Of a stretch of 64,000 nucleotides of DNA, positions 17,571 to 26,738 are shown piece after piece (position 1 is the stretch's first letter; every line of letters begins with the position of its first letter). A program made the translations under genes and the position numbers. Source of the stretch: Desulfuromonadales bacterium (GTDB lineage: Bacteria; Desulfobacterota; Desulfuromonadia; Geobacterales; Pseudopelobacteraceae); the NCBI GenBank assembly GCA_013377095.1, contig JACAAY010000005.1, positions 21,301-85,300 on the forward strand. The letters are read 5' to 3'. The notes below the pieces were generated by a model. That model did not search any database, had not been told where the DNA came from, and was given only the letters and a program-made list of their open reading frames with translations.

Positions 17571-18098
17571 ATGAAAACTTTCGGAGGCCCTGTCCTCTTT
17601 CTTGACCGTTCCGACATCAACACCGATGAGATCATCCCGGCCAAGTACCTGACCGAGATCACCAAGGAGGATCTCAAACCCTATATCCTGGAAGACCTGA
17701 AGCTGGCCGGTTTCGACCCCAGGGGTGACAAACTGAAAAACGCCCGGGTGATCGTCTCCCGGGCCAATTTCGGTTGCGGTTCCTCCCGCGAGCATGCCCC
17801 CTGGGTGTTCGAGGTCAACGGCATCAATGCCGTGATTGCCGAGTCCTTTGCCCGCATCTTCCGCCAGAACATGTTCAACTGCGGTATGCTGGCCATCGAA
17901 TTGCCGAAAGAAGATCTGGACAAACTGTTTGCCCAGTCAAGCGACGACAGTGCGGCCATCTGCATCGACATCGAGGCCAAAAGCCTGGTGCTGGACGCCA
18001 ACGGCAAAACCGAGAGTTTCAGCTTCGAGCTGTCCCCCTTTGACAAGGCCCTGGTAGTGGCCGGTGGCTGGGTGGATTACGCGGACGGGAAGTACTGA
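17571..18098 (+). CDS. leuD: 3-isopropylmalate dehydratase small subunit
   Basis: LeuD is the swivel-domain partner of LeuC. The 175-residue protein has the family elements DINTDEIIPAKYL (about residues 14-26) and NFGCGSSREHAPW (about 65-77). The length is typical of the type-2 small subunit. ATG 17571 is supported by AAGGAG at 17557-17562, so the earlier in-frame start at 17544 is rejected. A strong terminator follows 24 bases after the stop. leuB is not in this window. Confidence 0.95.
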   Translation: MKTFGGPVLFLDRSDINTDEIIPAKYLTEITKEDLKPYILEDLKLAGFDPRGDKLKNARVIVSRANFGCGSSREHAPWVFEVNGINAVIAESFARIFRQNMFNCGMLAIELPKEDLDKLFAQSSDDSAAICIDIEAKSLVLDANGKTESFSFELSPFDKALVVAGGWVDYADGKY

Positions 18099-18121
18099 GA
18101 GGACCGACAGGTTATTCTACC

Positions 18122-18158
18122 CACAAAAAAGCCCCGCCTTTTAGCGGGGCTTTTTTGT
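18122..18158. terminator. Strong bidirectional terminator after leuD
   Basis: CACAAAAAAGCCCCGC pairs perfectly with GCGGGGCTTTTTTGTG around a six-base loop CTTTTA. The six T run after the GC stem is a classic intrinsic terminator for the leu operon. The A run on the left allows it to work in both directions. Confidence 0.92.
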
Positions 18159-18404
18159 GTAAAATTGCTTTTCAGTATCGATAACCCGGTCCCTTCAGGT
18201 CAAGCCGAAACATTACGATACCCTCCCCTTTCCCCATTACTGCAGCGCTCTGAATCCCATTCAACTCTTTCCAATAACCCGAACTCGGTGACCTGTATCG
18301 CTGCTGCCCGACTTTTACGCCTTCTTACTTTTGACCATCAGCTGAACGGGCGTATACTTGGATATGTATGGTGCGGGAGGTCGCATGCGCGGGTTTCCTG
18401 GAGC

Positions 18405-18680
18405 GTGATCACGGCGACGGTTACGGCTGTCACCGTATACTTCGCCTTTGCCGTCTGCAAGGCGTTGCGTGCCCACAAACAGCTACCGGTCACCGGTCGG
18501 GAAGGCTTGATTGGCCAGCTGGGACGGGCCGCCAGCGGGATCGCCACCGAGGGAAAGGTGTTCGTCAACGGCGAATACTGGGATGCCTGGAGCGAGCAGT
18601 CGATTGTCACCGGAGAGCGGGTGAAGGTTGCAGAAGTGGAAGGAATGCGCCTCAAGGTTACGAGGATTTCGGAGGGGTGA
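18405..18680 (+). CDS. NfeD C-terminal remnant (one membrane helix plus OB-fold), probably 5'-truncated
   Basis: The reading frame contains the last transmembrane helix of an NfeD protein ([17 protein letters not shown]), then the linker [14 protein letters not shown] and the OB-fold NfeD domain ending [11 protein letters not shown]. Full NfeD proteins of this type are over 400 residues, with an N-terminal ClpP-like protease and several helices; these are absent. The frame stays open to 18165, but that stretch does not look like NfeD and overlaps the leuD terminator side. GTG 18405 is a tentative start without a good ribosome site. The intact slipin partner follows 67 bases later. Either a degraded gene or a minimal NfeD. 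Confidence 0.6.
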   Translation: MITATVTAVTVYFAFAVCKALRAHKQLPVTGREGLIGQLGRAASGIATEGKVFVNGEYWDAWSEQSIVTGERVKVAEVEGMRLKVTRISEG

Positions 18681-18747
18681 GACCTGTGATCGCCCGTTTT
18701 CTGAGAAAACAGTGGATCCCCCCCAGCAAGACAATGGAGGAGTCGCC

Positions 18748-19515
18748 ATGTTTGAGTTTTTGAATTACACACCGGTTGTTTTTATTTTCGTACTTTTCGT
18801 CATGTTCATTGCCAGCGCGGTCCGCATACTTCCGGAGTACGAGCGCGGAGTGCTCTTTCGTCTCGGTCGGCTTGCGGGAACGCGGGGTCCGGGACTCTTC
18901 CTGATCATCCCCGGCATTGACCGGCTGGTGCGGGTAACGCTGCGCACCGTGGTCATGGATGTTCCTCCCCAGGATGTGATTACCCACGACAACGTAACGG
19001 TCAAGGTCTCGGCAGTGATCTATTTTCGGGTAATGGAGCCGCAGAAGGCGATCGTGGATGTGGAAAACTACCTCTATGCCACAAGTCAGCTGTCCCAGAC
19101 CACGCTGCGCAGCGTACTCGGTCAGGTCGATCTGGACGAACTCCTGGCCAACCGGGAAAAGATCAACAGGGAACTGCAGGAAATCCTCGACCGCCATACC
19201 GGGCCGTGGGGAGTTAAGGTCGCCAACGTGGAGGTAAAGAACATCGATCTGCCCCAAGAGATGCAACGGGCCATTGCCAAACAGGCCGAGGCAGAACGCG
19301 AGCGACGCGCCAAGATTATCCACGCCGAGGGGGAACTGCAGGCTTCGGAGAAACTGGCTCAGGCCGCCACGGTACTGGCCGCCGAACCGACCGCTCTGCA
19401 ATTGCGCTATCTTCAGACCCTGACTGAAGTCGCCGCCGAGAAAAACTCCACCATCATCTTCCCGGTGCCTATCGACCTGATCAAGATGTTTATGAAGAAG
19501 AAGGAAATACTGTAA
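18748..19515 (+). CDS. Slipin / stomatin-like SPFH protein
   Basis: The 255-residue membrane protein begins with a hydrophobic segment (about residues 8-25). The SPFH/band-7 domain follows: [44 protein letters not shown] helical region rich in Ala/Glu/Arg (about 175-215) precedes the conserved end [17 protein letters not shown] 18748 has GGAGG at 18736-18740. Slipins pair with NfeD proteins, which are thought to cleave them or anchor to them at membrane microdomains. Here the upstream NfeD gene keeps only its C-terminal part. Confidence 0.93.
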   Translation: MFEFLNYTPVVFIFVLFVMFIASAVRILPEYERGVLFRLGRLAGTRGPGLFLIIPGIDRLVRVTLRTVVMDVPPQDVITHDNVTVKVSAVIYFRVMEPQKAIVDVENYLYATSQLSQTTLRSVLGQVDLDELLANREKINRELQEILDRHTGPWGVKVANVEVKNIDLPQEMQRAIAKQAEAERERRAKIIHAEGELQASEKLAQAATVLAAEPTALQLRYLQTLTEVAAEKNSTIIFPVPIDLIKMFMKKKEIL

Positions 19516-19532
19516 ACGTGTCATCCACGCAC

Positions 19533-19827
19533 TTACTGCTTTTTGTACGTACCCATCAGTTGCCCTGCATCCAGGATATGTCCCTGCATCACACACCCCA
19601 GATCGAGCTCGCCGGCCGACGGCGCCAATGTCAGGATCGTATCGAGGGCAAATAGCTTGAAAAAATAACGTTGGGCCCCCGAGTGGGCAGGGACCGCCGT
19701 AGGTGTTGCGCTTCCAGCTATTCCGTCCCTGGACCGCACCGGCAGGCACGTTGTTCTCTGCTATCTCTCGCGTCAGAGCGGAATGTTCCATACCACCATA
19801 TAGCATATCAATGAAGGATGGTTTCAA
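19533..19827 (-). pseudogene. Frameshifted, N-terminally truncated YbhB/YbcL (PEBP-like) gene
   Basis: One minus-strand frame (from about 19827) reads VPAGAVQGRNSWKRNTYGGPCP, split here as VPAGAVQGRN then YGGPCPLGG, the conserved core of Raf-kinase-inhibitor-like YbhB proteins. A second frame continues QRYFFKLFALDTIL and ends MQGHILDAGQLMGTYKK at 19533, exactly the family's C-terminal half. The frames switch near 19670-19680, in a run of five G/C bases. The N-terminal half of the family (about 90 residues) is missing, so truncation is independent of the frameshift. It lies between the slipin and the Sel1 gene. Confidence 0.75.
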
Positions 19828-19848
19828 ATACGCATTTGAATCGGAACT

Positions 19849-20589
19849 TCAGCCCCTCCCCAGCTCTTTCAGGTAACGCTCTGCACGGCCATACCCCTGG
19901 TCCGCTGCCTTTTTCAGCCACACAGCCGCCTCGCTCCGGTCCCTGGCCACCCCGATACCTCGGGCGTACATGACCCCGATACAAAGCTGCGCCTCACCGC
20001 TGCCCTGATCGGCGGCTTTCATCAGCCAGCGAAAAGCCTCGCTCCGGTTCTTTGCTACACCGTTTCCCCTGATATACATGTTGGCCAGCCTGAGCTGCGC
20101 TTTGACAAAACCCTGCTCGGCCGCTGAGCGAAACCAGCGGGCAGCCTGACGCTGGTCCATGGCCACCCCCGCCCCTTTTGAATACATCAATCCCAGTTGG
20201 TAGCACGCCCTGACATAGCCCTGTTCAGCCGCCAGACTGAACCAGCGAAATGAGGTTCGCAGCTCCTTTTTGACCCCTTCCCCCTTTAAATAGAGCAGCC
20301 CCAGATTGTATCGTGCCCCGGCATGCCCCTGCTCGGCTGCCTGGCTGAACCAGCGGGCGGCCTCAGTCGGATTGCGGGGTACCCCCTCACCCTTGTAGTG
20401 CATAACCCCCATGGCAAACTGACCGTCAGGGGTAGTATCGTTCCGAAAACTCTTGAGTGCATTGGAATAGTTGCCCTGCCGATAGGCTTCCATACCCGGA
20501 TTTCCCGCGCACCCCGCGATCAGGGCGGTCAACAGAAACAGCCCCGCGGAAGTGCGAATGGGAATCGTCATATCCCGGAATATGCGCAT
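19849..20589 (-). CDS. Sel1-repeat lipoprotein
   Basis: The 246-residue protein has a lipoprotein signal with lipobox LIAGC (cysteine at about residue 27). Five tandem 36-residue Sel1 repeats follow, of the form ARYNLGLLYLKGEGV...AARWF-x-AAEQG (about residues 55-240). Sel1 repeats form alpha-alpha superhelices for protein-protein contacts, here probably in the periplasm. ATG 20589 is chosen because AGGAG lies seven bases upstream; an in-frame ATG at 20619 has no such site. The partner protein is unknown. The metalloprotease gene ends 30 bases upstream of the start, so the two may be cotranscribed. Confidence 0.88.
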   Translation of the reverse strand: MRIFRDMTIPIRTSAGLFLLTALIAGCAGNPGMEAYRQGNYSNALKSFRNDTTPDGQFAMGVMHYKGEGVPRNPTEAARWFSQAAEQGHAGARYNLGLLYLKGEGVKKELRTSFRWFSLAAEQGYVRACYQLGLMYSKGAGVAMDQRQAARWFRSAAEQGFVKAQLRLANMYIRGNGVAKNRSEAFRWLMKAADQGSGEAQLCIGVMYARGIGVARDRSEAAVWLKKAADQGYGRAERYLKELGRG

Positions 20590-20619
20590 ATCAAAGCTCC
20601 TCTCCAAAATATAAAACAA

Positions 20620-23385
20620 TCACGGCGAACCGATGATTATATTCTCAAAGATCATGGCACCATTTTTCAGGGTGACTGCCCCAAGGATTGCCGGTGCCCC
20701 GTTGTTCGTTGAAAATGAGGCGTCAAACCCTCCACTAACGGTAACTGTAGCGCCATCATCCTTAACAAATGGGCCAACCGTGGCTCCCGCGACAACCTGG
20801 ATCTCAGAGGCAAGGGTATCGGCACTATAGGCAGTTTGCAGGGTCTGATATCCTGAGGAGGTGTGAGCGCCGTTGCGAACGACACCGGGGGTCACAACCT
20901 CGGAAGGCGAAGAGCTTGCACCGTTTCCGACACCATTGCCGGCCAATACCGTAAAGGTGTAGGCGGTTCCATTGGTCAAGCCGGTAACCGCAATCGGGCT
21001 GGAAGCACCCGTTGCCCACTGGCCACCGCTTGATCTGACAGTATAACCGGTAAGAGCGCTGCCGCCATCGGAAGCGGGGGCTGAAAAGCTAACTGTTACC
21101 TGGCCACTGCCAACAGTCGCCGTTTCGATGACGGGAGCATCCGGCACCGTTGCCGGAGTAACGCTGTTGGAAGCTGACGAAGGAGAACCCGTGCCAACCG
21201 AGTTTGCGGCTGTCACCCTGAAGGTGTAGGCAGTACCATTGGTAAGCCCTGTCACCGTAACCGGACTTGAAGCCCCCATGCCGATATAACCGCCCGGAGA
21301 TGAGGTTACGGTGTAATTTGTTATGGCGCTGCCGCCGTCGGACGCAGGTGCCGTAAAACTGACCGTTGCCTGTGCATTGCCCCTGACCGCAGTGGCATTG
21401 GTGGGTGTACCGGGCGTCGTTGCCGGCGTGACACTGTTTGACACGGACGATGCAGGTCCGGTTCCGTTGGCATTGGAAGCCGTCACCGCGAAGGTATATG
21501 CGGTGCCATTGCTAAGGCCTGAAACGGTGAGCGGGCTGGTAGCGCCAGAGGCGATTTTGCCCCCCGGCGACGAGGTAACGGTGTAGCTGGTGATGGCGCT
21601 GCCGCCATCGTACATCGGCGCCGTAAAACTTACTGCTGCCTGGCCGTTTCCGCGGATGGCAAACCCCATGGTTGGCGCATCGGGTGGTGTGGGCGCCCCA
21701 AAAGAAAACTCGGCCGTCATGCTGTTGCCCGGCAATGAAATCGCATTCAGATACAGGTTTGTGGACGATCCGCTGTAATAATTGGAGTTTGGTGAACTGG
21801 CAGGGGTCCAGAGTGTGTTATTGGCTGAATAGAAGAGTGTCTTAGAATTGCCCCGGCATGACGATGCCGTACCGCTTGCAAGCATATTGCAAGTTGCCGT
21901 ACTGGCCTGAACCGGAACCACCCCTTGCCGATGGCCGGTATTATTGGTGTAGTCATTGATTGCTGAACCGGCATTATTGTCAATGTGAAGCACCAGCACC
22001 CCACCCTGCCAGCCGGAACCGAAATTGGGCATCCCCCTCAACCCCAGGTCCCATCCGCTGGGCCACCTGTTTTCCAGCAAAAAATATTCACTGGTACTGG
22101 TCGAGGGCAGAATCAGTTTATAGGGTGTGGCTGGGGAAGAGAGCTGATAGTCAAAACTGAACGGACTGACAGGGTTTGACATATCCGGAGTAATGGGTGT
22201 TGACCATCCCAGAAACTCCCGCGACCAGGCATCAAGGGACGTTGGTGTCGTGCCTCCGTATGATTCAGTATAATCCCTGCCCCAACTGCCCCCTGCCATA
22301 AGCGAGAAATTCCCCAGCCCGGCATTGAATTGGGAGATATCATAAAGGTCGGGCAGGCCGCACATCTGATGGCCGAGCTCATGGGCAATCACCCCCATGG
22401 GATGCTGCACACTGCTGTTGTTGAGTTCCCCATTCTGTGCCCAGCGCTGAATATTTTTGCCGCCCACCGTCAGACCGGTTCCGGTGGTGGACCAGGCATG
22501 GGCCCACACCGAAGGGGTTTTGCTGCTTCCCGATGTCTCGTACCCGGCAGCAACGAAATAGATCACCACTTCGGATGTTTCAAGCTTGCCATTGCCATTG
22601 CTATCCAGGCTTTTGAAATTCACATAGGATGATGCAAGCGCCAGGGCGCTGTTGCCCCAGGCCTGATCCGAGGCAAATGTATAACTCCCTCCCGTGTTGG
22701 GATGGTTGGTGGAGAGTGTCACGGAGACAATCCCCGCGGGACTGCCGGCCTGAGAATGGGTGACGGGAGCAACTCTCATGGCACCCAATGAATTGTCCAG
22801 GTAAAACTTGGCAACTGACTTGTCCGACTCATCAAAAATCTTACTGTACCACCCGGCCGGGGAGGTACTAAATGAGCGGTCCGCAAAACTGACCAGAATG
22901 ACAAGCAGTTTTTTTGAACCTGCTACCGGTGTCGGGTTCCAGACTGCCGCGGCAGCATCTACAGTTGCTGATGCCGCGGACGTGGCTGGGGAAGACAGGT
23001 TCTCCGCCGGTTGCTGCTGTTCCTCCCTCAGCATGTGCAACATATGCTGTTCATTGTCTCTATTTCGGTGGGGCTTCAAACCTTTGGACAGGCCAGAGGG
23101 TACGCTTCGCCCATTGGGGAGAACATGAAATCCGCTGGGCCTCAGCGTACCATCCTTGGCCTGTTCGGCATACTCCCAGTAACCGGATGATCTGTTGTGG
23201 AGAATGGTGTGACCGGTATCCTCGGAGACCGTCCAGTTCTGGAGTTCGTCACCCTGTATCCTGGTCATTACGATACTTCCATCAGGCTGAATGACCTCCA
23301 CAGGATCGGGCGAGGCAGGAACCGCGAAGGCGTGAGTACAAGAAATCAGAAGCAGCAGTGTCGTTGTCAGGATGTGTTTTACCAC
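20620..23385 (-). CDS. Secreted M6-type metalloprotease with three FN3 domains
   Basis: The 921-residue protein starts with a signal peptide (about residues 1-21). An M6-like peptidase domain follows, with zinc motif HELGHQMCGLPDLYD; the HELGH is at residues 335-339. There is one more residue between the second His and Gly than in the usual metzincin HExxHxxG. Three FN3 domains (about 565-835) share the core DGGSAIT-x-YTVTSSPGG and NGTAYTF. The last 80 residues (YQTLQTAY...VTVSGGF...ENIIIGSP) resemble the C-terminus of the propeller protein at 9114-11558. GTG 23385 is chosen because AGGAGG is five bases upstream. It probably degrades extracellular protein, feeding the amino-acid importers. 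Confidence 0.88.
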   Translation of the reverse strand: MVKHILTTTLLLLISCTHAFAVPASPDPVEVIQPDGSIVMTRIQGDELQNWTVSEDTGHTILHNRSSGYWEYAEQAKDGTLRPSGFHVLPNGRSVPSGLSKGLKPHRNRDNEQHMLHMLREEQQQPAENLSSPATSAASATVDAAAAVWNPTPVAGSKKLLVILVSFADRSFSTSPAGWYSKIFDESDKSVAKFYLDNSLGAMRVAPVTHSQAGSPAGIVSVTLSTNHPNTGGSYTFASDQAWGNSALALASSYVNFKSLDSNGNGKLETSEVVIYFVAAGYETSGSSKTPSVWAHAWSTTGTGLTVGGKNIQRWAQNGELNNSSVQHPMGVIAHELGHQMCGLPDLYDISQFNAGLGNFSLMAGGSWGRDYTESYGGTTPTSLDAWSREFLGWSTPITPDMSNPVSPFSFDYQLSSPATPYKLILPSTSTSEYFLLENRWPSGWDLGLRGMPNFGSGWQGGVLVLHIDNNAGSAINDYTNNTGHRQGVVPVQASTATCNMLASGTASSCRGNSKTLFYSANNTLWTPASSPNSNYYSGSSTNLYLNAISLPGNSMTAEFSFGAPTPPDAPTMGFAIRGNGQAAVSFTAPMYDGGSAITSYTVTSSPGGKIASGATSPLTVSGLSNGTAYTFAVTASNANGTGPASSVSNSVTPATTPGTPTNATAVRGNAQATVSFTAPASDGGSAITNYTVTSSPGGYIGMGASSPVTVTGLTNGTAYTFRVTAANSVGTGSPSSASNSVTPATVPDAPVIETATVGSGQVTVSFSAPASDGGSALTGYTVRSSGGQWATGASSPIAVTGLTNGTAYTFTVLAGNGVGNGASSSPSEVVTPGVVRNGAHTSSGYQTLQTAYSADTLASEIQVVAGATVGPFVKDDGATVTVSGGFDASFSTNNGAPAILGAVTLKNGAMIFENIIIGSP

Positions 23386-23736
23386 GGCAGCCTCCTCTTC
23401 CCGGCAGGGATCTTTTATCCGAGATCGGCAATCATGAGCCATTTCAGCATATCCATCAGCAAACAGATATGTGCCAGATCACAATTGACGACTTTTTCCA
23501 TGCCTTCTCAGCTTGCATTGTCCCCAATATCGATTTCGTTTTGAGCGTGGTTCGCTTCTGCTGATGTTCTTGACGCTCGTACCTGCAGCGGTGTATGTAT
23601 GTGAATATTTTTATATGGAGTAATCGGAAGGATACTGAAATGCAATGGCAGGCAGGCTAGCCGCTACTGAGCGTGAGTACTGATAAAGCGGTTGTTCTCA
23701 ATTAACACCCCCATCACCCTAGGGAGGTCGATTCCT
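23386..23736. other. 351-base divergent intergenic region
   Basis: The region separates the minus-strand metalloprotease from the plus-strand hydrolase and should hold promoters for both. A TTGACG near 23569 is a possible plus-strand -35, but no convincing -10 stands at the right distance. I see no gene, repeat or RNA. GGGAGG at 23722-23727 is the hydrolase ribosome site. Confidence 0.4.
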
Positions 23737-24714
23737 ATGAATACAGTTTTCCCCGCCCCCACATTTATCCAGACAAACGGCATACGCATGGCTGTCCATG
23801 AGCAAGGCAGCGGCTTTCCGGTGGTGCTGTGTCACGGTTTTCCGGAACTGGCCTTTTCATGGCGGCATCAGCTCCCGGCCCTGGCGAGCGCCGGCTTCCG
23901 GGCCATTGCGCCCGACCAACGCGGCTACGGAAGCACGGACAAGCCAACGGCCGTGAACAGGTACGATATACGCCATCTGACGGACGATCTGGTGGGACTG
24001 CTGGATGCGCTAAAATTGGACAGGGCTATATTCTGCGGGCACGATTGGGGTGGGCATGTGGTCTGGGAAATGCCGATCCTGCATCCCGACCGGGTGGCCG
24101 GGGTAATCGGGATCAACACACCCCATCGCTATTTCCGGCGCATGGGTGCGGATCCGGTTGGCTGGGTGCGGGAACATTTCAGCGCCGACAACTACCGCTT
24201 GGCGTTCCTGCGGGAGGGGATTGAGGATGGTCTGACTGCGGAGCTGCTGCCAGGCTTCTTCAAGGGCCTCTTCCGGGCGCGCCCCCTGAGCATGGCCGAG
24301 TACCAGGCCGCTCCGCCCAAGGTGCGCAACCTGGAATTTGAATTCATCATGGATACCGCCTTCAACCCGGAACCGGCCGGCAGCAGCTTCATGACCGAGC
24401 AGGAGCTGCAGGTCTATGTGGATGCCTTCAGCGCCGGCGGTCTGACCGGCCCCATCAACTGGTACCGCAACCTGGCTCGAAACAGTGAGATTCTTGCCGG
24501 CACCAGCGACCTGATCACGGTCCCCTGTCTGATGATATCGGCGGAGGACGATATTTTCTTACCACCCGAGCTTACAGACGGCATGGAGCAGTATGTACCG
24601 GATCTGGAAAAACACGTGGTCCGCCAGTGCGGACACTGGACCCAGGCCGAGAAACCGGACCAGGTCAATCGTCTGATCCTGGAGTGGCTCACCCGCCGCT
24701 TTTGCTCACCTTGA
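23737..24714 (+). CDS. Alpha/beta hydrolase, epoxide hydrolase-like
   Basis: The 325-residue protein has the oxyanion-hole motif HGFPE (residues 33-37) and SWRHQLPAL. The nucleophile elbow is GHDWGG with Asp103, so this is the Asp-nucleophile group of epoxide hydrolases and haloacetate dehalogenases, not a serine esterase. The catalytic His lies in QCGHWTQAEKP near residue 307, with the acid in SAEDDIFLPPE or nearby. ATG 23737 has GGGAGG nine bases upstream. A YdhR-like gene follows 32 bases later and may be cotranscribed. The substrate is unknown. Confidence 0.87.
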   Translation: MNTVFPAPTFIQTNGIRMAVHEQGSGFPVVLCHGFPELAFSWRHQLPALASAGFRAIAPDQRGYGSTDKPTAVNRYDIRHLTDDLVGLLDALKLDRAIFCGHDWGGHVVWEMPILHPDRVAGVIGINTPHRYFRRMGADPVGWVREHFSADNYRLAFLREGIEDGLTAELLPGFFKGLFRARPLSMAEYQAAPPKVRNLEFEFIMDTAFNPEPAGSSFMTEQELQVYVDAFSAGGLTGPINWYRNLARNSEILAGTSDLITVPCLMISAEDDIFLPPELTDGMEQYVPDLEKHVVRQCGHWTQAEKPDQVNRLILEWLTRRFCSP

Positions 24715-24746
24715 GAACATCACAACAACATTTCACAGGAGGAACC

Positions 24747-25061
24747 ATGATTACCGCACTCGTTCAATTAAGACTCCCGGAACCGGTCACACGGGGCAAG
24801 GCCCGGGACATGTTTTCCGGCACGGCACCCAACTACACCACGGTCCGCGGACTTATCCGCAAGTACTATCTATTGTCCGACGACTGTCAGACTGCGGGCG
24901 GGGTCTATCTGTGGGCGTCACGACAGGATGCCGAACTGTTCTACACGGACAACTGGAAGAAATTCATCGTGGAAAAATACGGTAATCAGCCGACCATTAC
25001 CTTCTTTGATACGCCGGTAATCGTTGATAACGATGCCGGTCAGATCATGAAAGACGTCTGA
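24747..25061 (+). CDS. YdhR-like monooxygenase-family protein
   Basis: The 104-residue protein matches the ferredoxin-like YdhR/ABM dimeric fold: RGLIRKYYLLSDDCQTAGGVYLW, split by residues as RKYYLLSDD and AGGVYLW, then DNWKKFIVEKYG and the C-terminal FDTPVIVDN. These proteins bind small aromatic or unknown ligands, and the true reaction is uncertain. ATG 24747 has AGGAGG just upstream. It follows the epoxide hydrolase-like gene, which suggests a shared small-molecule pathway. Confidence 0.8.
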   Translation: MITALVQLRLPEPVTRGKARDMFSGTAPNYTTVRGLIRKYYLLSDDCQTAGGVYLWASRQDAELFYTDNWKKFIVEKYGNQPTITFFDTPVIVDNDAGQIMKDV

Positions 25062-25094
25062 CGCAATCTGCATTAAAAACCGGCAAGATTCCGT

Positions 25095-26033
25095 TCACTC
25101 CCCCCAGATTTCTTTGACGGTCTCAATCCACTCCTCAACGTAGAGGTCCAGATACTCCCGGCAGATGGCGCTGGCATGGGGCATGATCAGCACATTGGGC
25201 TGTCCCCAGAGCAGGGAATCCGGAGGAAGCGGTTCCTGGCGGAACACATCCAGCCCGGCCCCCGCCAGGGTGCCGTTGCAGAGCGAGCTGACCAGATCTT
25301 CTTCCCGGTAACAGTTGCCCCGTCCCAGGTTGTACAGATTTGATCCCGGCTTCATCAGGCCGAAATGCCGCTCCGTGAACAGGTTTTCCGTAGCTGATCC
25401 GCCGGGCAGCATCAGCACCACGTGATCCGCCAAGGGCAATTCCTGCTCCAGAGAGTCAAAGGTCACCACCCGCTCGGCCAGGGGATCATCTTCAAACCCT
25501 GCCAAGCTTCGCTTAACCCCGACGATCCTCGCGCCAAAGGCTTTCAGCAGTTCCGCCATCTGACGTCCTATGGCGCCATAGCCCACCATCAGCACCTGCT
25601 GGCTAAAGAGTCCTGAGCTGCCGTCCAGGGCATTACGGTCCCAAAGCGAGGTTCGCTGGTTCTCCAGACAGCGACCCAGACGGCGGTTAAAATAGAGCAT
25701 CATTGCCAGCAGACTCTCCCGCATGATCCGGCCGTGGAAATGCCCATAAAAATTCCGGATCCGCCCGGATGGATCGGGGGGGACCCAATCCTTGCCCGCG
25801 GCTGGAGTAAAGACCGCATCCAGCCTGGGAGCCTGCTGATACAGTTCGGGCCGCAGCTGCCATGTCAGCAACCAGTCCGCATCCGTAAGATGGGTGCGAA
25901 AAACTTCCTTTCCCGTCGACTCCACCAGGTCGATCCCAGGAAAAGCCTGGCGAATCCTCTCCAGGTGGCGTGGTTTGACGGAAAATGAATCCACATCGCT
26001 TTTCAGCTGTACCAGAAGTTTTTTTTGAAGCAT
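25095..26033 (-). CDS. D-isomer-specific 2-hydroxyacid dehydrogenase
   Basis: The 312-residue NAD(P)-dependent dehydrogenase has the Rossmann motif VGYGAIGRQMAELLKAFGA in its central nucleotide-binding domain. The conserved DHVVLMLPGG, NLGRGNCY and LDVFRQEPLP segments lead to a final His in MPHASA. The usual catalytic Arg and Glu regions are NLGRG and FRQEPLP. I favour ATG 26033 with a G-rich site upstream; ATG 26054 adds seven residues without one. It is convergent with the YdhR-like gene. Substrate specificity (glyoxylate, hydroxypyruvate, phosphoglycerate-like) cannot be told. Confidence 0.87.
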   Translation of the reverse strand: MLQKKLLVQLKSDVDSFSVKPRHLERIRQAFPGIDLVESTGKEVFRTHLTDADWLLTWQLRPELYQQAPRLDAVFTPAAGKDWVPPDPSGRIRNFYGHFHGRIMRESLLAMMLYFNRRLGRCLENQRTSLWDRNALDGSSGLFSQQVLMVGYGAIGRQMAELLKAFGARIVGVKRSLAGFEDDPLAERVVTFDSLEQELPLADHVVLMLPGGSATENLFTERHFGLMKPGSNLYNLGRGNCYREEDLVSSLCNGTLAGAGLDVFRQEPLPPDSLLWGQPNVLIMPHASAICREYLDLYVEEWIETVKEIWGE

Positions 26034-26134
26034 ATCCTGCCCCCCTTTTTTCATGATTCAAGGTGCGGTTTTGTGTTTTTGAATCCGGACTCTTTCCTGT
26101 AATATGACCCATATTCATCCGGGAGGTATTGACC

Positions 26135-26683
26135 ATGATCGAACTGTTACGCAAACGCCGCAGCATCCGCAGTTACACCGCTGAAACCATAGCCCCGGCC
26201 ACAGTAGAACTGTTGATCGAGGCACTGCTCCGTGCGCCCTCCTCGCGCAACATCAACCCCTGGGAGTTCATTGTCGTCGACGACCGCGAACTGTTGTCAA
26301 AGCTTTCCCGAGCCAAAGAGCACGGCTCTGCCTTTTTGGAAGGCGCGCAGCTGGGCATTGTGGTCTGCGCCGACAGCACCACATCGGATGTCTGGGTTGA
26401 GGACTGCTCCATCGCCTCGATTCTGGTGCAGATGACCGCCCTGTCGCTGGGGCTGGGCAGCTGCTGGATCCAGATCCGCCAGCGCCGCCATGACGCCAAA
26501 TGTTCGGCCGAGGAGTACATTCAAAAACTGCTCGGTCTGCCGGAACATGTCAAGGTGCAGTCGATGATCAGCATCGGCCACCCCGATGAAGTTCGTATGC
26601 CATTACGGTCAGATGAGCTTGAATACTTCAAAGTCAAACACAACCACTTTGACCAGCCATGGTATCCCGGGGACAAATCCTGA
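26135..26683 (+). CDS. Nitroreductase family protein
   Basis: The 182-residue protein is an FMN-dependent nitroreductase-fold enzyme. The start ELLRKRRSIRSYTAETI with the FMN-phosphate-binding Arg cluster and RAPSSRNINPWEFIVV are family hallmarks. LGLGSCWIQIRQRRHD lies in the C-terminal half. ATG 26135 has GGGAGG nine bases upstream. It precedes the PatB-type aminotransferase by 55 bases, and the two may form an operon. The electron acceptor is unknown. Confidence 0.88.
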   Translation: MIELLRKRRSIRSYTAETIAPATVELLIEALLRAPSSRNINPWEFIVVDDRELLSKLSRAKEHGSAFLEGAQLGIVVCADSTTSDVWVEDCSIASILVQMTALSLGLGSCWIQIRQRRHDAKCSAEEYIQKLLGLPEHVKVQSMISIGHPDEVRMPLRSDELEYFKVKHNHFDQPWYPGDKS

Positions 26684-26738
26684 AATATGTCCGTTTTTTC
26701 AATCAGCTACACATCATCCAGAGAAGGGCATGACCATA

